Source: Mangrovimonas futianensis (lineage in GTDB: Bacteria; Bacteroidota; Bacteroidia; Flavobacteriales; Flavobacteriaceae). Taken from it: a stretch of DNA of 64,000 nucleotides. Every line of letters begins with the position of its first letter. Position 1 is the first letter of the stretch. The notes under the pieces were generated by a model, which was not told where the DNA came from, did not search any database, and saw only the letters and a list, made by a program, of their open reading frames with translations. The position numbers and the translations under genes are program-made. Below are positions 16,582-26,161 of the stretch, piece after piece. The stretch covers positions 186,001 to 250,000 of the forward strand of contig NZ_JAJJNF010000001.1 of NCBI RefSeq assembly GCF_021245805.1, in the 5' to 3' direction.

Positions 16582-17727
16582 CTAAAAAAATATGTTTTTG
16601 GTACTTTCTATTAGTTTTGGATTCTCTGTAAATATCTTTGCGTAATTATATGATGATCGTGACCACAAATTAAAGGTTTTCTCATCCATTAAAGAAAATG
16701 TATTTAACATTTCTACAAATTCTGAGGATTTGGAAAGTGATATATCGCTTCCTATTTGTTTATCCTTTAGATTTCTCCAAGGGGTTTGATCAGAAATGAT
16801 TACAGGACATCCATTCTGCCAAGATTCCATAATCACATGTCCGAAATTTTCATGCATGGTGGGCAAAAGCAATACATGCTGTTCTTTCAGGACCGTAGCC
16901 AATTGAAAATTAGGTATGGCCCCCAAATAATCAACACTAACATTTAAAGGCATACTATTTATAATTTTCTGACATTTATCCCAGTAATCTTTTTCATCAA
17001 TAGGGCCAATGATACTAAAGGTAATTTTCATATCCTTTTTGGTCTCTTGAAGAAAATTAAGGGCATGGATCAATCCTTTTTTGAAAGCAATTCTAGACAG
17101 AAAAAAGACCTTTAAATGATGAACCTCTTTTGTACTTTCAACAAAAGAAGCCATTTTTGATGATAAATTGGGAGCTATTTTGATCTCTAGATTATCACCT
17201 AATTGCTTTATAATTTCATCTTTTTCAAGTTCGGAGGTAGCATGCCAAACAACCTTTTTGTGAAAACCAAGCCATCTAAACAATTTCAAAAACACTTGCT
17301 TTTTTAATGGTTTAATAGCTAAAGCTCCAGCTCCTAACATCCCCCTTGGTGCCAGAACTTTTTTTATTTCAACAGATCTATAAACCCATTGTGGAATAAG
17401 ACTGAACTTAATGGAAAAGAAGGAATTAAAATAAATGGCATAAAAATTTGCTTCCTTGAGGAGTCTCAAGTACACCGCCTTATTTTGATGGGCTTCATCT
17501 AGATAAATAATATGATAGCTCTGTTTATCAATCCAAGAATTGAAAAGAATATTTTGATAAGGATCCTTTTCTCCCAGATCTTTATTTGAGGTCACTACAT
17601 AAAAGTAAAACTCATCATTAAGATGAGAAATCATATTATTTACCGATTGAATAGGCCCCCCAGCCTTATATCCGGGCAAAAACCAATCGATAAAAATTAA
17701 TACATTTTTTTTTCTATTCATCAGCAA
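16582..17727 (-). CDS. Family 4 glycosyltransferase
   Basis: A 381-residue GT-B fold transferase with an N-terminal GGPIQSVNNMI glycine-rich loop and the retaining-enzyme EX7E motif in HENFGHVIMESWQNGCPVI. VFFLSRIAFKKGL marks the start of the nucleotide-sugar domain. Donor and acceptor are unknown. It overlaps the next upstream gene by 14 bases and ends 1 base before the UXS start, so it is tightly coupled in the operon. Confidence 0.88.
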   Translation of the reverse strand: MLMNRKKNVLIFIDWFLPGYKAGGPIQSVNNMISHLNDEFYFYVVTSNKDLGEKDPYQNILFNSWIDKQSYHIIYLDEAHQNKAVYLRLLKEANFYAIYFNSFFSIKFSLIPQWVYRSVEIKKVLAPRGMLGAGALAIKPLKKQVFLKLFRWLGFHKKVVWHATSELEKDEIIKQLGDNLEIKIAPNLSSKMASFVESTKEVHHLKVFFLSRIAFKKGLIHALNFLQETKKDMKITFSIIGPIDEKDYWDKCQKIINSMPLNVSVDYLGAIPNFQLATVLKEQHVLLLPTMHENFGHVIMESWQNGCPVIISDQTPWRNLKDKQIGSDISLSKSSEFVEMLNTFSLMDEKTFNLWSRSSYNYAKIFTENPKLIESTKNIFF

Positions 17728-18721
17728 TCTCCTTATATAAGCTTAAATATTGGCCAGCAATTACTTTCAATTGAAAACGTTCCACATTTTTCAAACCTTT
17801 CGCAACAATTTCAGACCTAAAAACTTTATTGGATATAACCTTTTCCAGACCAAATTTAATCTCGTTAACATCAAAAGGATTTATTAAACAAGCACCCTCT
17901 CCAGCTATCTCCCTCATAGCTCCAAAATTGGATGTTATAACGGGTCTCCCTATGGATTGCGCTTCTATAATTGGCATTCCGAACCCCTCATAAGTGGAAG
18001 GAAACAACACCAAATCACATTGTTGATATAGGCGCACTATGTGCTCGTAAGTAATATTCTGAAAATTCTCATATTGCAAACCATATTCATCCAACAATTT
18101 CTTTTGTTCTATTGAGAGTTTCCCAACAATCCATAATTGACACGTAATATGTTTTAAAGCTTCAATGCTACGTTCTAAATTCTTATTTGACTTTGTACCA
18201 ATTAAAAGAACAACTGGATTACCCTCATGAAATTCACTTGGGGAGAAATCAAGCTTTTCATTTATAGAATTATAAATAACTACCACTTTAGATTTCGCAA
18301 ATGGAACTAACTTGATGAATTCTTTTTTAGAAAAATTTGAAATAACCGTTATCCTATCAACTAACATCGAAGGTATCCAAAACCAAAATAATTTGATAAA
18401 CAATCTATGAAAAAATGAACCATAAAAAGCTGATTTAACATCATGCACAGTCAACACGCTTTTTCTCCCCAACACCAAAGCTAAATAGTTTACATGGCCT
18501 GTTATGTGATTAATTTCTCCTTTATTCCTTTTTGCTTGTTTTAAATTCTCTAGTACACTTCTGATATCTGCTCCAGCATATTTTAATTGGACTTCCTTTA
18601 CTGGAATATTTTTTTCAATTTCTCTTGAAATATTATGGAAAAGTTCTTCAATACTATTGAATTGAGGAAGCCTGTGTCTATAAAAAAAGGTTAATTTCAT
18701 ACGATTTCCTTCAACGGCCAA
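17714..18721 (-). CDS. Family 4 glycosyltransferase
   Basis: A 335-residue GT-B protein with TVHDVKSAFYG in the acceptor domain, VVLLIGTKSNKNLERSIEAL at the linker, and the EX7E motif in YEGFGMPIIEAQSIGRPVI. GAMREIAGEGACLINPFD follows, as in GT4 mannosyl- or glucosyl-type transferases. Met8 (MKLTFFYRH) is an attractive alternative start at 18700. It overlaps the Wzy-like gene by 25 bases at its start if the longer frame is used. Substrates unknown. Confidence 0.88.
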   Translation of the reverse strand: MAVEGNRMKLTFFYRHRLPQFNSIEELFHNISREIEKNIPVKEVQLKYAGADIRSVLENLKQAKRNKGEINHITGHVNYLALVLGRKSVLTVHDVKSAFYGSFFHRLFIKLFWFWIPSMLVDRITVISNFSKKEFIKLVPFAKSKVVVIYNSINEKLDFSPSEFHEGNPVVLLIGTKSNKNLERSIEALKHITCQLWIVGKLSIEQKKLLDEYGLQYENFQNITYEHIVRLYQQCDLVLFPSTYEGFGMPIIEAQSIGRPVITSNFGAMREIAGEGACLINPFDVNEIKFGLEKVISNKVFRSEIVAKGLKNVERFQLKVIAGQYLSLYKEIADE

Positions 18722-19956
18722 TTTAAATATTTTCTAGCTGCCCAAAAAAACAAAGCGACGACTATTGAGGCTTTAAAAAGGTGATTAAGAACAACTACCA
18801 ACTCGGTTTCTGCCTTCACCACTTGAAGAAAAAGAACTGGTAAAAAAAATAAAACCAAGGGATATTTTAAAGCTACTTTCATCAAATTATTCCAATACCA
18901 TGCCAAAAAAACTCCCCATACAATCATGAATACGATACCATTTATCACACCAAAATTTGCATAACTTTCTCCGATAATACTCATACCCATGGATGTGTTA
19001 TCTCCTAATGGCAAGCCCGTGTATTTCTCAAAATTCTCTTGGCCTCCAGCAAGCTTTTTATTTGGATTTAGAAATCTTGGAAGAATACTTGAAAAAATAG
19101 CCTCCTTTATAGTATCTCCTCCAGCATATTCCTGAAAACTTGGAGTATAATACATAATAGCCGAAATAATCCAACCTTGATTTAATCTTACGTTTAATTC
19201 TTCGGTACTATCCTCCTCTTCAAAATATCCACCCGATATCCTATCATCCAACAAACTGACAAATAATTCAAGTTTGTTCCCAGAATAACCTTGCCAAACA
19301 TTTTTTCTAAAAACGCCTTTAACTGACTGAATACCAATAGCAAAAATAATCCCTGCAAAAATTATTGCCATTTTCTTTATCATAGTGGGTTTATTTTTAA
19401 GGCACCAATACATAAACATAAAAACCCCCCAAAGTAATAAATCATGAAATAGGGCTTTAGCCAAGGAATTTGCAAACAAATATAACAGTGCGCCATAGAA
19501 GAAATACTGATCACTTTTTTTAGGTGAAAAATAAAGTAGGATAGCCCCTATGAATTTGAATTGAGCAACCAAAAACAAAAAAAATGCAACGCTACCAGGA
19601 GCAAATGAACCTAACATATCAGCCGCAACCCCAATAAAGAGTAAGGTTTTGGAATAGGGCTGGTATTTTAAAAAGTTGATTTCTGAAATATCTTTGTAAC
19701 TTCTTAAAATGAAAAACAAGGGCAAACAAAACACTAAGAATCCTGGAACTATATAAGACATATAAGTACTTTGATCTACATACATATAATACTTATAATG
19801 ACTGTTATCTTGCCCATAACTAATGTAAGGTCCGATAATCCATTGTAGTCCAGCAATCAACATTAATAGTTCCAAAATTGGAAGTCTTTTTCCCAATCCA
19901 GAAATAAACTTCCATGAAATAAAAACTACCAAAACAATCCCAACAATTGACCACAT
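18697..19956 (-). CDS. Polytopic membrane protein, candidate Wzy-type polysaccharide polymerase
   Basis: A 419-residue protein with roughly ten to twelve hydrophobic segments and one larger extracytoplasmic loop at about 215-310. The loop contains RLNQGWIISAIMYYTP and ILPRFLNPNKKLAG, followed by GESYANFGVINGI. These features are common in oligosaccharide repeat-unit polymerases of Bacteroidota, which share very little sequence identity. In the Wzy pathway such a protein links repeat units in the periplasm. The call rests on topology, loop motifs and position between glycosyltransferases. If it is a polymerase, a Wzx flippase would be expected, and none is seen here. Confidence 0.65.
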   Translation of the reverse strand: MWSIVGIVLVVFISWKFISGLGKRLPILELLMLIAGLQWIIGPYISYGQDNSHYKYYMYVDQSTYMSYIVPGFLVFCLPLFFILRSYKDISEINFLKYQPYSKTLLFIGVAADMLGSFAPGSVAFFLFLVAQFKFIGAILLYFSPKKSDQYFFYGALLYLFANSLAKALFHDLLLWGVFMFMYWCLKNKPTMIKKMAIIFAGIIFAIGIQSVKGVFRKNVWQGYSGNKLELFVSLLDDRISGGYFEEEDSTEELNVRLNQGWIISAIMYYTPSFQEYAGGDTIKEAIFSSILPRFLNPNKKLAGGQENFEKYTGLPLGDNTSMGMSIIGESYANFGVINGIVFMIVWGVFLAWYWNNLMKVALKYPLVLFFLPVLFLQVVKAETELVVVLNHLFKASIVVALFFWAARKYLNWPLKEIV

Positions 19957-19986
19957 ATTCTACTTTTCAAATCTCATTTTATGTTT

Positions 19987-21117
19987 CTACACCTTGTTAT
20001 CACCAATCAATAAGCCAATTAAATCACCCAACTCTTCTTCGCAATTAAACGGAGATGCCTCAAAAGCATTTGAAAAGACTTTCTTCGTTTCCAAAAGTGA
20101 CTTTTCATTTAAATTAGTGTAATCTACCTCCAAGACCCCTGGATTCTTCCCTGCATTCAAATAAGGTTTACAGCCTTTTAAATTTGCAGAAACCCAAACT
20201 GTTAAACCACAAGCCAAATACTCAAACAACTTGTTTGGAGCATTGTGAATGTAATTTTGATTATGCCCTTTATAAAGGACCAAACCAACATTATAATTTG
20301 ATGATATTACAGGGATTTGATTATACTCAACACCATCTAAATGGCATCTTACATTCCTTAGGTTTAAAGCATTCAAGTAATTCTTCACATTATCCTTTAA
20401 ATTGTAAGAGTATATATCCAACTCAAGAAGCTCTGCATTATCTCTAACAAATTCAATTATTTCCTCAATATAAGTGTTCTCAAAAGATAAAGCACCTATG
20501 TACAATAATTTTATTTTACTCTCATCATTTCTTTTGGAGTAGTATGATCTCCAAGATTTTGGAGGGAAATTTGCCAATGTTTTTAATTTATCCTTCTCAA
20601 CCCATGGGTAATCTTCAGCAAATAGATCTAATCTAGATTGATTAGTCTGTGAAATCCAACAAGCTTTACGAAATAAATAATTAACTTCTCTTTTATTAAA
20701 AAACTTAATCAAAGACATACCATTACCATTGAAGTCGGTTTTGGAATAATATTCATGATAATGAATAAAAACATTTACATTCCTATTAAAATATCTTTTG
20801 TAAAGGTAAACAGGGTATGAACTATGCGGTTCAAAATAAATAACATTGTGAGGCCTAAATAAGAGCATTCTCAGAAGTGGCCCGCAAACCATTATTATGT
20901 AACTAATTATTTTCTGAAAAAAATTAACAGAATAGGAAGGGTAAATAGACCTGTAAATCCTTATCAATTTATTGGAATAAGGCTCTCTACTTTTATTGTT
21001 AGTAGTTGAGTAGGCTACTACTTTTAAATTTTGATTCCTTGAAAGTACGTTTAAAAAATTTGTTACTGGAGGATAAAATTCCAAAGGCAAAATATGATGC
21101 ACAAAAGTTCTTCTCAT
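19987..21117 (-). CDS. Glycosyltransferase, GT-B fold (family 4-like)
   Basis: A 376-residue protein with a GT-B layout. The C-terminal half contains IKLLYIGALSFENTYIEEIIEF at the domain start and HNAPNKLFEYLACGL, the equivalent of the nucleotide-sugar binding motif with its Glu. The N-terminal half has IYFEPHSSYPVYLYKR and FIHYHEYYSK, typical of acceptor domains. The match to classical GT4 motifs is partial, so the family is less certain. It is followed closely by the CgeB-like gene. Confidence 0.8.
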   Translation of the reverse strand: MRRTFVHHILPLEFYPPVTNFLNVLSRNQNLKVVAYSTTNNKSREPYSNKLIRIYRSIYPSYSVNFFQKIISYIIMVCGPLLRMLLFRPHNVIYFEPHSSYPVYLYKRYFNRNVNVFIHYHEYYSKTDFNGNGMSLIKFFNKREVNYLFRKACWISQTNQSRLDLFAEDYPWVEKDKLKTLANFPPKSWRSYYSKRNDESKIKLLYIGALSFENTYIEEIIEFVRDNAELLELDIYSYNLKDNVKNYLNALNLRNVRCHLDGVEYNQIPVISSNYNVGLVLYKGHNQNYIHNAPNKLFEYLACGLTVWVSANLKGCKPYLNAGKNPGVLEVDYTNLNEKSLLETKKVFSNAFEASPFNCEEELGDLIGLLIGDNKV

Positions 21118-21124
21118 TTCATTG

Positions 21125-22144
21125 CTATTTTACAAAACCAATTTTAGAACATATCTTTTTCAATTGACTTTCATAATCAAGGCCACATTGATGAACAATA
21201 TCATGGCCTTTTAAGGTCATTTCTTTCAAAGATTCAGTATCGTGAGCTAATTGTTTTATGTTTTCCAACAATTCTTTATAATCACTAAAATACAATACTG
21301 CCCCATCATCAAAATATCCTTCTATCTCAGAGTTTTTCTCAGTAACTAAAAGCGTTCCACAAGCCGGAATCTCAAATGTACGGGTGGTGTGAAGTTCTGG
21401 AAACCTTTTAGACAATAATCCCAACCCAAAAAATGCTTTGGAAATGGTTAGCGCATATTCATCTTTCAAAAGACTATCACCCAAAAATTCTAAATTTTCA
21501 TAGGTATGTGAATTTAGAAATGAATCCCATTTTTTACCAGCCAATTTTACCCTAATTCCATTATCCAATAAAACCCTCAAAATTTCACCTCTTGATGGCT
21601 CAAAGAGTCCAATAAAAACAACATAGTTTTCCTTTTCTTGAAAAGACACTCTAGGATAATGAACTTGTTTATCAAAACCTTGCGGTATTAGTATAAAACT
21701 TTTGGGATCTATTAGTTTTAAATAATGTTCTCTTTCAAATGATTTGGTTGAAATTATCCAATCATACCATTTAATACTTTTATAAAAATGTGAAGATTCA
21801 TTTTCAAAAAAAGCGGTATCCGGTGTGTAATGGACAAGACAATTTCCTCGGGACTTTAAAAATTGTGTTGTGGATTCTTTAATAAAAACTCCTTTATCTA
21901 TCCAAATCAAATCATAATTTCCATATACCCTCTTCCTTATAAATTTATTCACACCTCTAATTAAAGGTCCCTTTTTAAATCTGAATCCCAAGGATCGCCA
22001 AACTCTCAAAGTCTGAAAAAAAGGTAAATGGGTGTCTATTACTTGAAAATCTGTTGGGTTCAAAATATCCCTTAAAGTTTCCCCTCTCATTTTTGAAGTT
22101 GTTCCATCAGTAAACTGACCTATATACAAAACCCTTACACTCAT
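21125..22144 (-). CDS. CgeB-like glycosyltransferase
   Basis: A 339-residue protein whose C-terminal domain matches the CgeB/Glyco_trans_1_2 type: ENYVVFIGLFEPSRGEILRVLL, VKLAGKKW, and TTRTFEIPACGTLLVTEKN followed by DDGAVLYFSDYKEL. These proteins are GT-B transferases found in spore-coat and cell-surface polysaccharide clusters. Sugar specificity is unknown. It is directly adjacent to the next gene (0-base gap). Confidence 0.82.
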   Translation of the reverse strand: MSVRVLYIGQFTDGTTSKMRGETLRDILNPTDFQVIDTHLPFFQTLRVWRSLGFRFKKGPLIRGVNKFIRKRVYGNYDLIWIDKGVFIKESTTQFLKSRGNCLVHYTPDTAFFENESSHFYKSIKWYDWIISTKSFEREHYLKLIDPKSFILIPQGFDKQVHYPRVSFQEKENYVVFIGLFEPSRGEILRVLLDNGIRVKLAGKKWDSFLNSHTYENLEFLGDSLLKDEYALTISKAFFGLGLLSKRFPELHTTRTFEIPACGTLLVTEKNSEIEGYFDDGAVLYFSDYKELLENIKQLAHDTESLKEMTLKGHDIVHQCGLDYESQLKKICSKIGFVK

Positions 22145-23272
22145 TTAATTTTCAAGTAATGTTTTATCAATTATTGTTTTCAAGTTTAGACCTATTTCAT
22201 CCCAAGAAAAATTTTCATGATTAAATTTCCACGCCGCTTTTCTCATCATTAAATACTTCTCTTTATCATTCAACAAAGATGAAATAGTCTTTTTAATCAA
22301 GTCACTCCCTGGATTATAGGGCAATAAAACTCCGGTCTCCATTGATTTAATTAATTCTGGTATAGCAAATTGATTCACAGAAACACTAGGACAACCAAAA
22401 TATCCTGCTTCGGTAATTACCAATGGATTGGTATCCTCTCTGGTTAAATGCATCAAAAGAAATGATTTTGAATACAATTCCCTCAATTTTAAATTATCCT
22501 GGTGATTTTCCTTATTTAATCTTCCATGATAAATGACCCCAGAATGTTTTAGAACTTTATCTTCTGGCTCCCCACCAACAATATGAAACCTTAATCGACT
22601 ATATTTTTTGTATAATTCCTTAAATACCTCGAAGACTAAATCACCTCCTTTTTGATAAAAATTATTGGCGACCAATAATAAATCAGCCCCTCCATTGTAT
22701 GTGTCAAATTCTGGTATTTGTATACTTCCACCTCTACCTAACCCCAAAAGTTTGTCTTGAGATAACCCATATTGTTCTTGACATCTTTCTGAACCCCAAA
22801 CAGATTCAAAAAACACTTTTTTAGAATTTGACAACCATGCCTTCTCTGTATCGAAAATACGTTGAATGTCACTAGACTCAAAATCCTCATAAGAGAAGGT
22901 GTTTTCAAAAAATTGCTGAAAATTAACATCATTATAAGCCATATAAGGAACTGTGGGCTTACATAAAATCCAAGGAGTAAAGCCTCTAAAAAATATGAGA
23001 TCATAACCACTTGCTACTTTTTTAAACTCTTCAGAAATCTTTTTCAATCTGGAAGATGAATAAAAACTAAACTTACCAGGTTGATTAATAATCTTCCTTA
23101 GAAATTTTGACAAGTACTTTTCAATTAAATTTTCTGGAGTCTTTATTTGATAATATCCGCAATTAAAATGTTTTTGAAGTTCCTTGAATGTATGAAAGTT
23201 TACAGCATTTGCACCCCCAGTTTGACTCTCTTTTGGCAAAGTCGATATGTAAAGGATCTTTTTAGAATTCAT
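22145..23272 (-). CDS. Family 4 glycosyltransferase
   Basis: A 375-residue GT-B protein starting KILYISTLPKESQTGGANAVNFHT, with a Gly-rich acceptor loop. The C-terminal domain has ADLLLVANNFYQKGGDLVFE and REDTNPLVITEAGYFGCPS, a variant of the EX7E motif with spacing of eight. Acceptor and donor are unknown. It abuts genes on both sides without gaps, which indicates one transcript. Confidence 0.87.
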   Translation of the reverse strand: MNSKKILYISTLPKESQTGGANAVNFHTFKELQKHFNCGYYQIKTPENLIEKYLSKFLRKIINQPGKFSFYSSSRLKKISEEFKKVASGYDLIFFRGFTPWILCKPTVPYMAYNDVNFQQFFENTFSYEDFESSDIQRIFDTEKAWLSNSKKVFFESVWGSERCQEQYGLSQDKLLGLGRGGSIQIPEFDTYNGGADLLLVANNFYQKGGDLVFEVFKELYKKYSRLRFHIVGGEPEDKVLKHSGVIYHGRLNKENHQDNLKLRELYSKSFLLMHLTREDTNPLVITEAGYFGCPSVSVNQFAIPELIKSMETGVLLPYNPGSDLIKKTISSLLNDKEKYLMMRKAAWKFNHENFSWDEIGLNLKTIIDKTLLEN

Positions 23273-24268
23273 TTAAATTATATTTCCATTTAAAATTTTA
23301 AATACCCTTTTGAACCTTCTATTTAAAAAAACACCAAGTCCTAAGGCTATTAAAAATCCAATAATTGGAAAAACCATTTTTGCTTTGGACAAATATCCAC
23401 TGAAATATCTAAAAATCACTAATTCCATCATAAAATATATGGCCGGATGATACAAATAGATAAATAAAGTGTACCGTCTTCCCAAATTTGACAATATATC
23501 CTCCTTTTGAAATAAATAAAGCGAAATCAAAAAAATAGAAATTCCCATCACAACAGATCCAATCAATAATTGATGATTATACATATGGTAATGATAAAAT
23601 TTCCAAAAACCATAAGCTTCTAAAAGCTGAAGAAACCATCCGAAAAGAAATAAGGAAATAAGAGATATGGTGGTTACCTTTTTTGTGGGAAACAAAGAAA
23701 AAATTAACTCTTCCTTCCTTCTAACTATAATTCCAATATACATGAAAGGAATCGAACTTAAAAATCTAGGTAAATTATAGGAAATATTGAATCCCAGTAT
23801 TTGATCATAAGAATCAGAAAAAAGAGCCGCAATGAGTATTATCAAAGCTAGAATGGGCAGGTACTTTTGAGTGTTTAAAAAATGTAAAAACCAAATAATG
23901 AAATAACCAAAGATCATTGAACCAATAAACCAAAGATGATGGTAAGTTCCAATAAAGATATTTTCAATACCAATTGTTCCCGTTTTAGAATAAATATCAA
24001 TAAAATAATAACCAACACTGGAAACCAATAAAACTGTAAAAAGCTTAACTATGTTCTTTTCAATTTGGACAAATGGTAGGCTACCATTTTTAAATTTACT
24101 TCCAAGAAAATATCCAGTTACTATAAAATAAAAAGGCACAGCCCAACGCCCAAGTAACCTTAACTGAACCTCTACTCCACTATTTAAATCACCCATTGAA
24201 GTATGGAGCAGCATAATGCAAAAAGCTCCTATAAACCTTAAACGGTCTATACCTTGAAATCTATTCAT
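23273..24268 (-). CDS. Acyltransferase 3 family integral membrane protein
   Basis: This 331-residue protein has about ten transmembrane segments and the family N-terminus RFQGIDRLRFIGAFCIMLLHTS, with the conserved Arg and His of OafA-type acyltransferases, followed by HHLWFIGSMIFGYF. Members move acetyl or other acyl groups across the inner membrane to modify surface polysaccharides. Together with the WcaF-like protein it suggests that the glycan is acylated as well as sulfated. It overlaps the sulfotransferase-like gene by 4 bases. Confidence 0.9.
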   Translation of the reverse strand: MNRFQGIDRLRFIGAFCIMLLHTSMGDLNSGVEVQLRLLGRWAVPFYFIVTGYFLGSKFKNGSLPFVQIEKNIVKLFTVLLVSSVGYYFIDIYSKTGTIGIENIFIGTYHHLWFIGSMIFGYFIIWFLHFLNTQKYLPILALIILIAALFSDSYDQILGFNISYNLPRFLSSIPFMYIGIIVRRKEELIFSLFPTKKVTTISLISLFLFGWFLQLLEAYGFWKFYHYHMYNHQLLIGSVVMGISIFLISLYLFQKEDILSNLGRRYTLFIYLYHPAIYFMMELVIFRYFSGYLSKAKMVFPIIGFLIALGLGVFLNRRFKRVFKILNGNII

Positions 24269-25095
24269 CTAAGTTTTAAATAAAGACTTCTTAAAAAAGT
24301 TGTAATTCTAGGGACAAATCTCACAACTATATTATCCAAAAATTTAATAGATAGTTTTGAATTTCTTGATAATTCATTTTGCAACTCTGAGGGAACAAAG
24401 AATTCCCTTTTAGAAAAATTGATTATTTCAAGATTAGAGAATAATGCTAAAAATTTGGCATTTTTCAAATAATGCCTGTATCTAGTTTCGGTATTCAACT
24501 CTTGTCCCTTTATTTTCATACCATCAAAACTACTACCTCCTCCTTCTCCTGTGACTTTATTCAATCCATCATCTGTAAATTCTAGGCCCAACCTTTCTGA
24601 TATTACTTGTCGATAAGCAAGGTCAGACTTCCATCGATTAAATGATATAGTTACTAAACCATCACCTAAAAGATTTGTATCCCCTTGATATTCTCTTAAG
24701 TATTGAAGATATAATTGCCTTAAATTAAGGCCCAAATAATGAGCAGGGTTTGACATATTTGACTTAAGCCTACTGGCATACCAGTTAAACGGGTCTCTTA
24801 AAATTAAGATTGAAACTCTTTTCTTTACTATCGGGTGCTTTCTTCCTTTTATTATTCGCTTAAATATGCGAAGGTTATAATCCTCAAAACTTATTAATGA
24901 AACCTTAGCACTTGAACCATCTCCCCTAAATTGTTTGGGGTTACCTTTATATGGGTCATTAGGCCAAACATCATTGTAATACAAAAAGTCACCTTGAATT
25001 TGAGGAAGAATCCAATTTATTATGGCGTGATTTCCAGTTCTTCTGAGTCCGATAACCATAAACTCCCTGTCTATATTATTTATTTCTTTCGGCAT
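24265..25095 (-). CDS. Sulfotransferase-like P-loop protein
   Basis: A 276-residue cytosolic protein with a 5'-phosphosulfate-loop-like motif GLRRTGNHA at 16-24 and a 3'-phosphate-binding motif R100-DPFNWYA-S108 after a hydrophobic strand (SILIL). This pair is the hallmark of PAPS-dependent sulfotransferases, although the first motif (RRTGNHA) differs from the usual GSGRSGTT. It would transfer sulfate from PAPS to a carbohydrate hydroxyl. It is encoded between an acyltransferase and a GT2 gene. The fold call is fairly firm, but sulfotransferase activity is inferred. Confidence 0.75.
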   Translation of the reverse strand: MPKEINNIDREFMVIGLRRTGNHAIINWILPQIQGDFLYYNDVWPNDPYKGNPKQFRGDGSSAKVSLISFEDYNLRIFKRIIKGRKHPIVKKRVSILILRDPFNWYASRLKSNMSNPAHYLGLNLRQLYLQYLREYQGDTNLLGDGLVTISFNRWKSDLAYRQVISERLGLEFTDDGLNKVTGEGGGSSFDGMKIKGQELNTETRYRHYLKNAKFLALFSNLEIINFSKREFFVPSELQNELSRNSKLSIKFLDNIVVRFVPRITTFLRSLYLKLR

Positions 25096-25104
25096 ATGAA
25101 TTCT

Positions 25105-26154
25105 TTAATTGCTGGACACCTTTTCACCCTTTAGGGCATGTGCTATTTTGTTTTTAGTTTTTAATTTTAAAATGGCTTGCCATCCGTATTCATAAGCCAA
25201 GTTTTGTATTCTGTAAGTAAGCTTCCAACCCAATACCCTATTCAACAAATTAAATAGACTTCCACCTCTTGGTTTTAGATCGCTTCCTCCAAGAAAGGTA
25301 ATATATTCTTCCGCCTTACCAATAAGATCCTTGTGATTTGGATACATTATATAAATCCAACTTTGAAATCGGTTAGCCAAAATTCTTTTTATTCTATCCG
25401 AATTTTCCACACTCAAAAGTGATTTCATGGCTAATATAGTTGTGTCAATAGCTGATTCCATCGCCATTCTAGAGGTTGTTCCAGAAAGAGCACTTGTAAC
25501 TCCCTTACGATAATAAATTTTTGCTCCCTCAGCAAACATCACTCCCTTTGAAGCCACTAGTAACCTAGTTGAAAAATCAAAATCATTGTTCAGTGTTAAA
25601 TCTTCATTCCAATAACCTGCTCTCTCCAATAATCTTCTAGGGATTAACCACATCCATGCGCCCATCATTCCCTGATCATATTCATGGGAATCAAAAAACC
25701 AATCCATTGTGTTACTGTAGTCACGATGAGTTACTTCTGACGGAAATGTTAAATCCTCAAAGTTTTGATAAAAATAGACCCATTTACATGATGCCAGTTT
25801 ATCTTCAGAACGGGATAAAACTTTAAATTGCTGCTCTAAGTGCTCAGGATGTAATATATCATCTGCATCAAAAAACTTAATATATTTCCCTTTGGAAATC
25901 TTAATACCTTTGTTTGAAGTTTTTGTCTGCCCGATATTTTTTTGACTAAAATATTTAATCCTCGAATCTTCTATTGATGAAATAATCTCTTCAGAATTAT
26001 CTGTGGATCCATCATTTATAATGATTAACTCAAAATTCTTAAAAGTTTGATTTATTACAGACTCAATAGCTGAAGCCACATATTTTTCTGCATTATATAC
26101 AGGCATAATGATTGAAATTTCAACTTTTTGAGTAGCAATTCTAATTTCTTCCAT
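25105..26154 (-). CDS. Family 2 glycosyltransferase
   Basis: A 349-residue GT-A protein with SIIMPVYNAEKYVASAIESV, IIINDGSTDNSEEI and the metal-binding KFFDADDILHPEHL, followed by a conserved acidic block LNNDFDFSTRLLVASKG that probably holds the catalytic base. The C-terminal 120 residues are helical and not diagnostic. Specificity is unknown. It lies 9 bases upstream of the sulfotransferase-like gene. Confidence 0.9.
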   Translation of the reverse strand: MEEIRIATQKVEISIIMPVYNAEKYVASAIESVINQTFKNFELIIINDGSTDNSEEIISSIEDSRIKYFSQKNIGQTKTSNKGIKISKGKYIKFFDADDILHPEHLEQQFKVLSRSEDKLASCKWVYFYQNFEDLTFPSEVTHRDYSNTMDWFFDSHEYDQGMMGAWMWLIPRRLLERAGYWNEDLTLNNDFDFSTRLLVASKGVMFAEGAKIYYRKGVTSALSGTTSRMAMESAIDTTILAMKSLLSVENSDRIKRILANRFQSWIYIMYPNHKDLIGKAEEYITFLGGSDLKPRGGSLFNLLNRVLGWKLTYRIQNLAYEYGWQAILKLKTKNKIAHALKGEKVSSN

Positions 26155-26161
26155 CTATTTT